Of a stretch of DNA of 63,733 bases, positions 40,469 to 48,625 are shown in pieces. Under the pieces are notes generated by a model, which worked only from the letters and a program-made list of their open reading frames with translations, made no database searches and was not told the origin of the DNA. A program made the position numbers and the translations under genes. Numbering within the stretch: position 1 is the stretch's first letter; each line of letters starts with the position of its first letter. Origin of the DNA: a virus; the IMG/VR virus record IMGVR_UViG_3300032722_000019, positions 1 through 63,733 of that record; one strand, given 5' to 3'.

Positions 40469-40739
40469 ACCGAGCCTCTGGAAGGCCAAGCACAGGGTCT
40501 CTAAAGAGGACGACGGTCGGGCCTTGACCTACTTCTGCGACGACAAGCGCCACCTGGTGTGCCAGCCGTATAGCCTGGAGAACCTCCACGTCATGGCCCA
40601 GCGCCTCGGCCTCAAGCGCCACTGGTTCCACAGGGACCACTACGACATCCCGGTCAAGCGCCGGGCTGAGATCGAGAACCTGTGCATCCACCTGACGGCG
40701 CGGGACATCGTGCGCATCTGCCGGGGAGGCAAGGAGTGA
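40455..40739 (+). CDS. DUF4031-like protein
   Basis: The product has 94 residues from ATG 40455; a TTG one codon earlier is possible. YSLENLHVMAQRLGLKRHWF, HYDIPVKRRAEIENL matches the DUF4031 pattern (H..L...A..LGL.R.WF..HYDI...R). DUF4031 proteins are of unknown function and often lie in phage nucleotide-metabolism regions. Overlaps the kinase end by 14 bases and the next gene by 4. Confidence 0.65.
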   Translation: MPRTEPSLWKAKHRVSKEDDGRALTYFCDDKRHLVCQPYSLENLHVMAQRLGLKRHWFHRDHYDIPVKRRAEIENLCIHLTARDIVRICRGGKE

Positions 40740-41611
40740 GCAGCGACCTGCGCGGCCTGGTGGCGTTCGTCCGGGAACGGGAAACGATTCGCTTGAAGAG
40801 GCACCTCGGAGAGCTCGCGCCCTGGACGGACGACCCGATCCTGGCCAAGTACCGTTTCTGCAACGTGAGGCGCGGAGACGACCGAGTCTCGCAATGGCTG
40901 CTGAAGAAGTACTACCCGAGGTTTGATCCTCGGGGAGACCTCTGGTTCGCGGCCGCCGTGGCACGCCTGATCAATTGGCCGCCGACCCTGGCGTGGCTCA
41001 TGGAGAGGTCCGTGACCTGCGACATGGTCGACGCCTACGATGCCCATGACTTCTCCAGAGAACTCGAGAAGTACCACCATGAGAACCCCGGCAAGACTTA
41101 CACCGGGGCATACATGCTCTACGCCGGGGGCAGGCAGGCGCGGTTCAAGGGGATGGCCAAGGCCGACTTCATCGCGCACCACCTGCTCGCGGGGCTGACC
41201 GTCAGCCGCGACATAATCAGGCTGGCCGTCTCGAGCAGGAGCGTGGAGGCCACCGTGACGGCGCTCCAGCACTCCTTCGGTATAAGCTCGTTCATGGCGG
41301 GTCAGGTCGCGGCTGACCTGACCTACCTTCCTCTCCAGCTGGGTCAGGCTCGAGATCTCTACACCTGGGCCCCCCGCGGCCCTGGGTCCTTGCGCGGCCT
41401 CAACCGCCTCCACGGTCGGCCGCTGAACAACCAGTGGGACCAGGACCACTTCAACGATGCGTTGAAAAAGGTTAACTGGGCAATTGGCCCCGGCTTGGGC
41501 CTCACCCTGCACGACGTCCAGAACGTCCTGTGCGAGTGGGACAAGTACGAGAGGGTGCGGCTCGGGCAGGGCGTGCCCCGGTCGCAGTACAGGCCCGAGA
41601 CGGCATATTAA
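40736..41611 (+). CDS. Helical base-hypermodification protein (5-hmdU kinase helical domain / aGPT-Pplase-like)
   Basis: The product has 291 residues with GTG at 40736 overlapping the previous stop. Residues 28-50 read APWTDDPILAKYRFCNVRRG and DDR, a hallmark pattern of the helical proteins linked to thymidine hypermodification (often annotated as putative DNA base hypermodification proteins). SSFMAGQVAADLTYLPLQLG and LNNQWDQDHFNDAL follow in the helix-hairpin-like C-terminal half. It may be the second transferase or a kinase partner. An essential neighbour, the synthase, begins 23 bases on. Confidence 0.72.
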   Translation: MSSDLRGLVAFVRERETIRLKRHLGELAPWTDDPILAKYRFCNVRRGDDRVSQWLLKKYYPRFDPRGDLWFAAAVARLINWPPTLAWLMERSVTCDMVDAYDAHDFSRELEKYHHENPGKTYTGAYMLYAGGRQARFKGMAKADFIAHHLLAGLTVSRDIIRLAVSSRSVEATVTALQHSFGISSFMAGQVAADLTYLPLQLGQARDLYTWAPRGPGSLRGLNRLHGRPLNNQWDQDHFNDALKKVNWAIGPGLGLTLHDVQNVLCEWDKYERVRLGQGVPRSQYRPETAY

Positions 41612-41633
41612 GCAGCCAGGAGAGGAGAAGAAG

Positions 41634-42650
41634 ATGACCTACGCACTGACGGCCCGCAACCCCAACGAGGCGTTCCCCATGACCGTGAGGATGCTGAGGG
41701 ACCACGGGGTGCGGCTGCCGAGCCGCAACGGCGACTGCCTGGAGTTCCCGGACGTGGTCAGCGTGACCTTCACGCATCCCCTGGAGCGGGTGCTGACCAA
41801 TCCGCTGCGCCGGATCAACCCGTTCCTGCACTTCTTCGAGCCTCTGTGGATCCTCGCCGGCCGGCGCGACGTCGGCTTCCTCGCGCAGTTTGCCAAGAAC
41901 ATGACGAACTACAGCGATGATGGCGAGAATTTTGCCGCGGCCTACGGTCACCGGATCAGGCACGTGCCCTCTTCTTATGAGGGAGACCCAGACATCGATC
42001 AGATTTACGAGGCCGTAGTTCGTCTGAAGGCGGACCCGGATGACCGCCGCGTGGTTCTCATGATCCGACAGCCTCTAGACATCGGCTACACCGGCAAAGA
42101 CGCGGCCTGCAACATCGCGGCCAGCCTGAAGATCCGCGGCGGCCGGCTCAACATGCACGTCATGAACCGCAGCAACGACGCGGTCTGGGGCGGCCCGGCC
42201 GGCGGAACCAACCACCCGCAGTTCACTGTCCTGCTGGAGTTCATGGCCGGGATGATCGGCTGCGAGGTGGGGCGCTACACGATCACCACCGACAGCATGC
42301 ACGCCTACGTCAACCCCCAGTGGGAGAAACTGAGGGACACGCCGGCCTACGCAGACCCCTACCAGTCGGCCTCCCACGACTACCGACCGTTCCCCATGAT
42401 GGAAGAGCCCGTCCTCTTCTGCACGGACCTGACGGCCTTCTTCGAGACGTACGACGACGGCCGTATGCGCCCCTACTCCAGCGTCTACTTCCGCCGGGTG
42501 GTCCTGCCCATGTGGGAGACCTTCCTCTCCTACAAGGCGCGCGACGGCCGGGAGCGCGAGCTCCTGGAGAGGGTGGCGGCCGCGGACTGGCAGGACGCCG
42601 TCAGCCAGTGGTTCGACGGCATCGAGCGCCTCCAGAGGCCCTTCTCGTGA
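41634..42650 (+). CDS. Thymidylate synthase family enzyme, probable dUMP hydroxymethylase
   Basis: The product has 338 residues. Catalytic Cys159 in KDAACNIAASLKIRGGRLNM, the phosphate-binding NRSNDAVWG at 178-186, N193 in GTNHPQFTVLLEFM, and TDSMHAYV near 220 are the family landmarks. Asn at the position that chooses dUMP over dCMP argues for a uracil substrate. Sequence around Cys (AACN instead of PPCH) resembles phage hydroxymethylases more than host ThyA. In context, it should make 5-hydroxymethyl-dUMP, the precursor for thymine replacement. Plain thymidylate synthesis cannot be excluded. Strong ribosome site GGAGAGGAG. Confidence 0.8.
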   Translation: MTYALTARNPNEAFPMTVRMLRDHGVRLPSRNGDCLEFPDVVSVTFTHPLERVLTNPLRRINPFLHFFEPLWILAGRRDVGFLAQFAKNMTNYSDDGENFAAAYGHRIRHVPSSYEGDPDIDQIYEAVVRLKADPDDRRVVLMIRQPLDIGYTGKDAACNIAASLKIRGGRLNMHVMNRSNDAVWGGPAGGTNHPQFTVLLEFMAGMIGCEVGRYTITTDSMHAYVNPQWEKLRDTPAYADPYQSASHDYRPFPMMEEPVLFCTDLTAFFETYDDGRMRPYSSVYFRRVVLPMWETFLSYKARDGRERELLERVAAADWQDAVSQWFDGIERLQRPFS

Positions 42651-43186
42651 GTGTCCTGCGGGCGGTGTCCTGGGCCTACCGCAAGGCCCGGACGCTGCGC
42701 TTTCACACTCACTTCTGCACCCGGCAGGAGACCATCGGCCACCACTCCCACGGCGTGGCGGTCATCGTGTCCCTGGTCTACCCGGACGCCAGCGCCGACC
42801 TGCTCAGGGCCGCGGTCCTGCACGACCTGGGAGAGGGCGAGTGGGGCGACATGCCGGGCCACACCAAGCGCGAGCTCGGCATCCGGGAGGCCGTAGCCGT
42901 CCTGGAGGAGCGAGAGATGCGCAGGAACGGCGTGGAGATGCCGACGCTGAACGCCGAAGAGCACCGCAGGCTCAAGTTCGCCGACAACGCCCACGGCGCG
43001 CTCTTCTCCATGGAGGAGCTCTCTAGGGGCAACCGGGAGCTCCTGGGGCCCTTCCGCAACTACGTGGAGTGGATGGAGAAAGAGCCGATGCACCTGCTAG
43101 GCGAGCAGGAGCTCTTCGAGATGATCAGGCGACGGTTCTTCAGGCATTCTACCGAAGGTGTGAGAGATGAAGTCTTCGAGTTCTGA
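42647..43186 (+). CDS. HD-domain nucleotide phosphohydrolase (YfbR-like)
   Basis: The product has 179 residues with GTG at 42647 overlapping the synthase stop. HHSHGVAVI (H32/H35), AAVLHDLGEGEWGDMPGHTK (H59, D60, E63, D68) and a later Asp in KFADNAHG are the HD set of 5'-deoxynucleotidases. Coupled translation with the hydroxymethylase suggests removal of a competing nucleotide such as dTMP, so that the modified nucleotide enters DNA. Established: family activity on dNMPs or dNTPs. Inferred: dTMP or dTTP as substrate. Confidence 0.7.
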   Translation: MSVLRAVSWAYRKARTLRFHTHFCTRQETIGHHSHGVAVIVSLVYPDASADLLRAAVLHDLGEGEWGDMPGHTKRELGIREAVAVLEEREMRRNGVEMPTLNAEEHRRLKFADNAHGALFSMEELSRGNRELLGPFRNYVEWMEKEPMHLLGEQELFEMIRRRFFRHSTEGVRDEVFEF

Positions 43187-43427
43187 GGCGGACAAGCGCC
43201 AGGTCGGCGGCGGCCATTACAAGGACGTCCCCGAGCACCTCCAGCACTGGAACGTGGTCGCGGCCCTGGGCTGGGATTATTTCATCGGCACGGCCACCAA
43301 GTACATCTGGCGGGCCGGCAAGAAGGACGACCCCGTCCAGGAGCTCGAGAAAGCGGTGCACTACCTCCAGAAGAAGATCGAGCTCCTCAGGGCCGAGCGC
43401 GCGGCCGCGGAGAAGCAAGTTGGCTGA
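43167..43427 (+). CDS. DUF3310-like protein
   Basis: The product has 86 residues. GGGHYKDVPEHLQHWNVVAA, then GTATKYIWRAGKKDDPVQEL and EKAVHYLQKKIELL match the DUF3310 pattern (HY....E.I......F..G.A.KYI.RAG.K....DL.KA..YL). Common in phages beside DNA metabolism genes; function unknown. Overlaps both neighbours. Confidence 0.75.
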   Translation: MKSSSSEADKRQVGGGHYKDVPEHLQHWNVVAALGWDYFIGTATKYIWRAGKKDDPVQELEKAVHYLQKKIELLRAERAAAEKQVG

Positions 43428-45366
43428 CGGAGAGGTCGCCTTTTTAGACACGGAGAGCTACGCCAACGCGGCGCTCTTCATGTGCCAGACCGAGGGCGGC
43501 CGCCTGTTCAAGGCCTGGGTGGAGGGCCCGAACGGTCCGGCGGCGGACTACGTCCGGGCGGTCATGGCCTCGGGCTACACGTTCGTGACCTTCAACGGCA
43601 TCAACTACGACATGCCGGTGGTCAGCGCCATGATCGACGGCCGGGGCCCGCACGAGATCAAGCACCTCTCCAACCGCATCATCGAGGGCGGCCTGATGCC
43701 CTGGGAGGCCGCCGACGAGTTTCGCCTGCCGCCAAACCTGGCGGGCGTGGACCACATCGACCTCATCGGGGTCAGGCCGCCCAACGCCGGCCTCAAGATG
43801 GCCGCGGCCCGGATGGGCTCCCCGCACCTGGAGGAGAACCCTATCGACCACCGCTCGGAAATCGCCCCGGCGCAGTACCCCGGCGCCGAGCGGTACTGCA
43901 TGAGCGACCTCCGCAACACCCGGATGCTGTTCGGCCGCTGCGAGCAGCCGCTCCTGCTGCGCTGCCAGATGAGCCGCGAGTACGGCGTGGACCTGCGGAG
44001 CAAGAGCGACGCCCAGGTCGCCGAGCAGGTGTTCGTCAAGAAACTGGGCCTCAAGAGGAAGTGGGGCGAGAACGCCCGCATACCTCCGGTGGTGCGCTAC
44101 CGCGCGCCGGCCTGGGCCCAAAGTTTCCAGAGCCCGGGCCTGCGCGCGCTGGTGGCGCGGCTGGAGGACACGATCTTCCACGTCCACCAGGGCAGCGGCC
44201 ACGTGGCCATGCCCTCCTGGCTGGAGGCGGCCTCCCCGGAGTCGCGCCTGACCTCCCGGACCGGCGTCTTCCAGATGGGCGTGGGCGGCCTGCACAGCAC
44301 CCACGACAAGAAGGTCTGCCACGTCGCCGGGCCGGACTGGCGCGTCACGGACGTGGACTGGGACTCCTACTACCCCACGCTGATCGTCAACGCCGACCCC
44401 GAGATACTGCCGCCCCACCTGGGCGAGGCGTTCATCACCGAGTACGACAACATTCGGCGCATCCGCCTGGAGGCCAAGCGGGTCAAGGACGTCTCCAAGG
44501 CCGACAGCCTGCGCATCGCGGTCAACGGCACCTTCGGCAAGCTGATGTCGCGCTGGTCGCCGCTGTACGCCCCGGGCCTGGGCCTGTACACTACCCTGAC
44601 CGGGCAGCTGGGGCTGCTGGGCGCGGTCTACGAGGTCCTGGAGCCCGCCGGCTGCTCCATACTGAGCGCCAACACCGACGGCATCGTCATCGGGCACCCG
44701 GCGGGGGTGGACGCCGCGGCGCTGATGGCGGAGTACGCCGCGGTCATGAGCGAGGGCGGCCGCGCGCCCTACGGCGTGGAGGCCACCTCCTACCGCACCA
44801 TCGCGATGAAGGACGTCAACAACTACATCGCGGTCAAGGCCAAGGATCGCTCGGTCAAGGCCAAGGGGCTGTACGCCCCGCTGGACAAGATGATGAAGAA
44901 CCCCACCCTGCCGGTCTGCTCGGAGGCGGTGGGCAAGTGGCTGGCCCACGGCGTCCCCTTCGAGAGGACGCTGGCCGAGGCCCACCAGCGGCGCTACCTG
45001 CCCGACTGGCTGGCCGCGCGGCGCGTCAACGGCGGGGGCGTCCAGGGAGAGAAGACGGTGGGCAGCCTGGTCCGCTGGTACTTATCAACCGACCCCGGAC
45101 TTCCGCCCTTGACTTATGCGCTGAATGGCAATAGAGTACCCAAGACCGAGGGCGTCAGGGCCTGCATGATCTTCGATCCTGCGGCCCCGTTGCCGGCGGA
45201 CCTAGACACTCTAGCATATAACAAGGAATGCATCAGGATAGCCAAGGACCTGGGCTGCTCCCAGTACCTGTCAGAGGAACAGCTGGCACTCGTCGCGCCG
45301 CCCCCGAAGGCCGGCCGCAAGAGGAAGGCCGTCACCGAGTCCCCAGAGAAGGAAGCGTCAGCATGA
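43420..45366 (+). CDS. Family B DNA polymerase with 3'-5' exonuclease
   Basis: The product has 648 residues with a TTG start. Exonuclease: FLDTE (D10, E12), VTFNGINYD (59-64), YCMSD (Y159, D163). Polymerase: motif A VDWDSYYPTL (D313), motif B RIAVNGTFGKL (365-375) and motif C SANTDGIVI (D420). Motif B has Arg in place of the usual Lys and motif C has NTDG in place of DTDS, although the key second Asp is kept. The C-terminal 80 residues are an extra region with a basic end. It is a compact, protein-independent type polymerase; no terminal protein was recognised. It may be adapted to a modified template. Confidence 0.85.
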   Translation: MADGEVAFLDTESYANAALFMCQTEGGRLFKAWVEGPNGPAADYVRAVMASGYTFVTFNGINYDMPVVSAMIDGRGPHEIKHLSNRIIEGGLMPWEAADEFRLPPNLAGVDHIDLIGVRPPNAGLKMAAARMGSPHLEENPIDHRSEIAPAQYPGAERYCMSDLRNTRMLFGRCEQPLLLRCQMSREYGVDLRSKSDAQVAEQVFVKKLGLKRKWGENARIPPVVRYRAPAWAQSFQSPGLRALVARLEDTIFHVHQGSGHVAMPSWLEAASPESRLTSRTGVFQMGVGGLHSTHDKKVCHVAGPDWRVTDVDWDSYYPTLIVNADPEILPPHLGEAFITEYDNIRRIRLEAKRVKDVSKADSLRIAVNGTFGKLMSRWSPLYAPGLGLYTTLTGQLGLLGAVYEVLEPAGCSILSANTDGIVIGHPAGVDAAALMAEYAAVMSEGGRAPYGVEATSYRTIAMKDVNNYIAVKAKDRSVKAKGLYAPLDKMMKNPTLPVCSEAVGKWLAHGVPFERTLAEAHQRRYLPDWLAARRVNGGGVQGEKTVGSLVRWYLSTDPGLPPLTYALNGNRVPKTEGVRACMIFDPAAPLPADLDTLAYNKECIRIAKDLGCSQYLSEEQLALVAPPPKAGRKRKAVTESPEKEASA

Positions 45367-45725
45367 AGGAATCAACGTCTCCCGCCCAGGCCGGCGCGAG
45401 CCTCGCCGAGGGACCCCGCGTGTGGGTGGTCTACGCCGACCGGCGCAAGGACATGACCACCGCCGAGAAGTACGGCCAGCTGACAGACATGTTCACCGGC
45501 CGGGTGGACTACTCCCGCGCCGTGGAGCACGCCCGCAAGATGCTGGCGCGCTACAAGCAGGGCGACCACATCCTGATCGTCGGCGACCCCGCGCTGTGCG
45601 GCATCGCCATGACGGTGGCCCTGGAGTACGCCCCGGTGGACGAGCAGGTGCTCTCCATCCTGCGCTGGGATCGCGACGAGCTGGAGTACCGGCCCGAGGT
45701 GTTCGACTTCAGCGACGACAACTAG
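45363..45725 (+). CDS. Hypothetical protein coupled to DNA polymerase
   Basis: The product has 120 residues, ATG 45363 overlapping the polymerase stop (ATGA). An alpha/beta pattern (RVWVVYADRRKDMTTAEKYG, GDHILIVGDPALCGIAMTVA) and an acidic end (EVFDFSDDN), as in accessory proteins that bind via C-terminal acidic tails. Not recognised. Confidence 0.55.
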   Translation: MKESTSPAQAGASLAEGPRVWVVYADRRKDMTTAEKYGQLTDMFTGRVDYSRAVEHARKMLARYKQGDHILIVGDPALCGIAMTVALEYAPVDEQVLSILRWDRDELEYRPEVFDFSDDN

Positions 45726-45736
45726 GAGCACATAGC

Positions 45737-46498
45737 ATGTCAGACTGGCAGGACAGTCTTACTCGCGGCAGGCAGAAGACGCCGCCGCGCATCGGCATCT
45801 ACGGGGGCCATGGCATCGGCAAGAGCACGCTGGCCAACAGGTTCCCTAACCCCATCTTCATGAGCACCGAGGACGGCCTGGACGCCATCGACCTCAACGC
45901 GGCCTTCCCCCGGGCGAGGACCTACGAGGACGTCCTCCAGAGCCTGGGCAAGCTGGCCAAGGAGCCACACGACTTCAAGACCGCGGTCCTGGACACCGCG
46001 GACTGGCTGGTGGAGCCCCTCATCACCCGCTATATCGAGGGTAAGCACGAGCCGAAGGACCTGGCCTACGGCAGGGGGGCGGTCCTGATCGCCGAGGAGT
46101 TCCGCAACGTGCTCACGGGCTTCGACGCCCTGCGCCGGAAGCGTGGGATGAACATCGTCATCATCGCCCACGCCGAGATCAGGCGGTTCGAGAACCCCAT
46201 GACCGAGCCCTACGACACCTACCGCCCCAAGCTCCCGGTGCGCTGCAACGCGCTCCTCCAGGAGTGGCTCGACGTCCTGGCCTTCGCCTCGTTCAAGGTC
46301 ATCGTCAAGAACACAGACGTGGGCTTCAACAACAAGGTCCGCCGCGGCGTGGGCACCGGAGACCGCCTCCTCCACCTGGTGGAGACGCCCGCCTACGTGG
46401 CCAAGAACCGCTACGATTTCGAGGACTCAGAGGTCGAGATGGCCTTCGAGAACCTCATCAAGTTCATCCCCATCGTGGGGCTGGAGAGCGCCCAGTAG
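45737..46498 (+). CDS. RecA-fold ATPase, Sak4-like annealing/recombination protein
   Basis: The product has 253 residues from ATG 45737. Walker A YGGHGIGKST (23-32), Walker B-like TAVLDTADWL, and MNIVIIAHAEIRRFENP resemble the AAA_24/Sak4 group of phage ATPases. Sak4 proteins are small RecA-like recombinases which work with a single-strand binding protein; here a DUF669 protein is encoded shortly after. An ATAGCA box runs into the ATG. Confidence 0.75.
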   Translation: MSDWQDSLTRGRQKTPPRIGIYGGHGIGKSTLANRFPNPIFMSTEDGLDAIDLNAAFPRARTYEDVLQSLGKLAKEPHDFKTAVLDTADWLVEPLITRYIEGKHEPKDLAYGRGAVLIAEEFRNVLTGFDALRRKRGMNIVIIAHAEIRRFENPMTEPYDTYRPKLPVRCNALLQEWLDVLAFASFKVIVKNTDVGFNNKVRRGVGTGDRLLHLVETPAYVAKNRYDFEDSEVEMAFENLIKFIPIVGLESAQ

Positions 46499-46523
46499 GG
46501 CAGAGGCAAGGAGCATAGCAGAG

Positions 46524-46757
46524 ATGAAAACCGCAAGCACCATTAGCATCGACCTCGGGGGTCTCCAGCAGGACCACCGGAAGGCCAAGGCGGCCCTGGC
46601 GGCCGCCCAGGCGACCTGGACCGCGGCGGCCCGCAAGGTCGAGCTGGCCTGTGCGGCCGCCGACCGCGCTAGGGCGAAGGTCGACGAGCAGAAGAGCAAC
46701 GTCGAGAAGGCGCGCGTCGCCATGCTCGAGGGCGCCCGCACCGCGGCCAACAACTAG
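46524..46757 (+). CDS. Small coiled-coil protein
   Basis: The product has 77 residues, Ala/Lys/Glu-rich with a continuous helical heptad pattern (HRKAKAALAAAQATWTAAAR, ADRARAKVDEQKSNVEKA). It lies between the Sak4-like ATPase and the DUF669 gene. Probably an oligomeric partner; not recognised. Confidence 0.55.
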   Translation: MKTASTISIDLGGLQQDHRKAKAALAAAQATWTAAARKVELACAAADRARAKVDEQKSNVEKARVAMLEGARTAANN

Positions 46758-46810
46758 GGCCGCGGACAGCAGACTACCAACCCCAAACCGTCAAGTAGAG
46801 GAATAGGCAG

Positions 46811-47344
46811 ATGAGCAAGTTCGGCTTCGACCCGGCGGAGTACGCCGACCCGGTCAACAACTTCAATCCGGTGCCCCCGGGCGACTACATCCTCAAGGCC
46901 CTGGAGGCCGAGGAGATGAGCACCCGGGCCGGCGACGGCCAGTACATCAAGGTGAAGTTCGAGGTGTCGCGCGGCGAGCTCAAGGGCCGCAAGATCTTCA
47001 TGAACTTCAACGTGGTCAACCCCAACGAGACCGCCCAGCGCATCGGCCGCGAGCAGCTGGCGGCCTGGGCCCGGGCCTGCGGCAAGCCCAAGGCTAACGA
47101 CACCGACCAGCTCCTAGAGGTCGAGTTCCAGGCCAAGGTCGGCATCGAGAAAGGCAAGGGCGAGTACCTCGGACGGGACAACAACCGCATTAACGAGTTC
47201 GTGCCCAAGGAGGGCGTCCAGGCTCCGGCGCAGACCACGGCCAAGGAGGGTACCCAGGCCCCCTCGACCAAGGCCGCTGACAAGACCCCGCCGGCCGGCA
47301 AGTCCCAGCAGGCCGCGGCCACCAAGAACCCCTGGGACGACTAG
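46811..47344 (+). CDS. DUF669 single-stranded DNA-binding-like protein
   Basis: The product has 177 residues. PVPPGDYILKALEAEEMSTR, QYIKVKFEVSRGELKGRKIF and the FNVVNPNETAQRIGREQLAA block match DUF669. A low-complexity linker (about 137-170) leads to an acidic C-terminal tip (NPWDD) like SSB proteins, which use that tip to recruit partners. It should coat single strands during replication and Sak4-like recombination. Confidence 0.78.
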   Translation: MSKFGFDPAEYADPVNNFNPVPPGDYILKALEAEEMSTRAGDGQYIKVKFEVSRGELKGRKIFMNFNVVNPNETAQRIGREQLAAWARACGKPKANDTDQLLEVEFQAKVGIEKGKGEYLGRDNNRINEFVPKEGVQAPAQTTAKEGTQAPSTKAADKTPPAGKSQQAAATKNPWDD

Positions 47345-47352
47345 GGCCGCCC

Positions 47353-48231
47353 GTGGCGACCATCCCCTACCGGGTGGAGGACCAGCTGTCGGACCTCATC
47401 TACGAGGCCCGGCAGCGAGAGGAGGCGGCGAAGCGCAGCCGGCGGGGCATCAGCCTCGCCCGGCTGGGCTCCTCCACCATCGGCCACCCCTGCGTGAGGT
47501 ACGTCTACCTGGACTGGCGGGCCCACGCCCGCGCGCCCCAGGTGGACGGCCGTGTCCAGGCCATCTTCGACACCGGCCACTTGCTGGAGGCCCGGACGCT
47601 GGACGACCTCGGCCGCGCCGGCCTGGAGGTCTGGGCAGTCGACGCCAAGATCGGCAAGCAGTTCGAGTGGTTGGACGAAACGGGGCACTTCGTCTGCAAG
47701 CCCGACGGCGTGGTCAAGGGCCTGCCCTGGGACCCCAAGACCCCGCACAGCCTCGAGATCAAGAGCCACAACCTGAAGAACTTCGGGGCCATCGCCAAGG
47801 AGCAGAGCCTGGCCAAGGCCAACCAGGGTCACTACGTCCAGTGCCAGTCTGGCATGTGGCTGAGCGGCCTGGGGAAGTGCCTCTACGTCGCGCGCTGCAA
47901 GAACGACGAGCGGTACTATTTCGAGACCGTGGTGCGCAACGACAAAGCCATCGCCTGGATCGCCGATCGAGTGGGGAGCCTCTACCGCACCGAGGTGACC
48001 CCGGCGGGCATCAGCGCGGACGCCAGCGCCTTCCTGTGCACGGCCTACGGCGGCTGCGACCAGCGCGGCCCCTGCCTGGGCGGCCAGCCGCTCAAGAATT
48101 GCCGCACCTGCCAGAAGTGCGAGCCGGGGCCCGAGGGCAGCTGGCTGTGCGGCCTCTGGGAGAAGAGCCTGACCTGGGACGAGCAGCGGGCGGCCTGCGA
48201 AGAGTACAGGCCGCACACAGTGGGGAAGTAG
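47353..48231 (+). CDS. PD-(D/E)XK nuclease, Cas4/RecB-like
   Basis: The product has 292 residues with a GTG start. Core: CKPDGVVKGLPWDPK followed by HSLEIKSHNLKNF (the D...ExK motif), then QCQSGMWLSGLGKCLYVARC as the Q-x-x-Y-like helix. A Cys near the N-terminus (IGHPCVRYVYLDW) and a C-terminal Cys cluster (GGCDQRGPC, NCRTCQKCEPG) suggest an iron-sulphur or zinc site as in Cas4. Probably an end-processing exonuclease for recombination with the ATPase and SSB before it. Confidence 0.78.
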   Translation: MATIPYRVEDQLSDLIYEARQREEAAKRSRRGISLARLGSSTIGHPCVRYVYLDWRAHARAPQVDGRVQAIFDTGHLLEARTLDDLGRAGLEVWAVDAKIGKQFEWLDETGHFVCKPDGVVKGLPWDPKTPHSLEIKSHNLKNFGAIAKEQSLAKANQGHYVQCQSGMWLSGLGKCLYVARCKNDERYYFETVVRNDKAIAWIADRVGSLYRTEVTPAGISADASAFLCTAYGGCDQRGPCLGGQPLKNCRTCQKCEPGPEGSWLCGLWEKSLTWDEQRAACEEYRPHTVGK

Positions 48232-48232
48232 C

Positions 48233-48625
48233 ATGAAGGAATACTTGGATCAGTGGACCCTCGGGCAATTGATCGACGCCCTGGAGGCCGTCGGCGACAA
48301 GGCGAACGCCTGCCGCTTTGACTTCTGCCACGCCGTTCCCGGAAAGCTCGACAGCTATCGGGGATACTACGAGGACCTGGCGCTGGGCTGGGAACCGCAG
48401 ACAAATTATCCAGAGCCGACCGTGGCGCACGTTCTGGACACTCTGAAGAAGCAGATCGGAACCACCGTTCACGGCTACAAGGGGGGTGACTACGTCGTCT
48501 CGCGCGATCAGACAGTCTATGTGGCCAACTACGGAGAGACTGGCTCCACCGGCATCGTCGGAGTCGACAGCACCTATACGACCGTCATCCGAACGGTCTG
48601 CACAGACCCGGCACCCGACCGATGA
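48233..48625 (+). CDS. Conserved phage protein of unknown function
   Basis: The product has 130 residues. ACRFDFCHAVPGKLDSYRGY and YEDLALGWE are patterns I recall from a conserved phage protein of unknown function. The second half is beta-rich (VYVANYGETGSTGIVGVDST). Lower G+C than its neighbours in places. Starts 1 base after the nuclease stop. Confidence 0.6.
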   Translation: MKEYLDQWTLGQLIDALEAVGDKANACRFDFCHAVPGKLDSYRGYYEDLALGWEPQTNYPEPTVAHVLDTLKKQIGTTVHGYKGGDYVVSRDQTVYVANYGETGSTGIVGVDSTYTTVIRTVCTDPAPDR

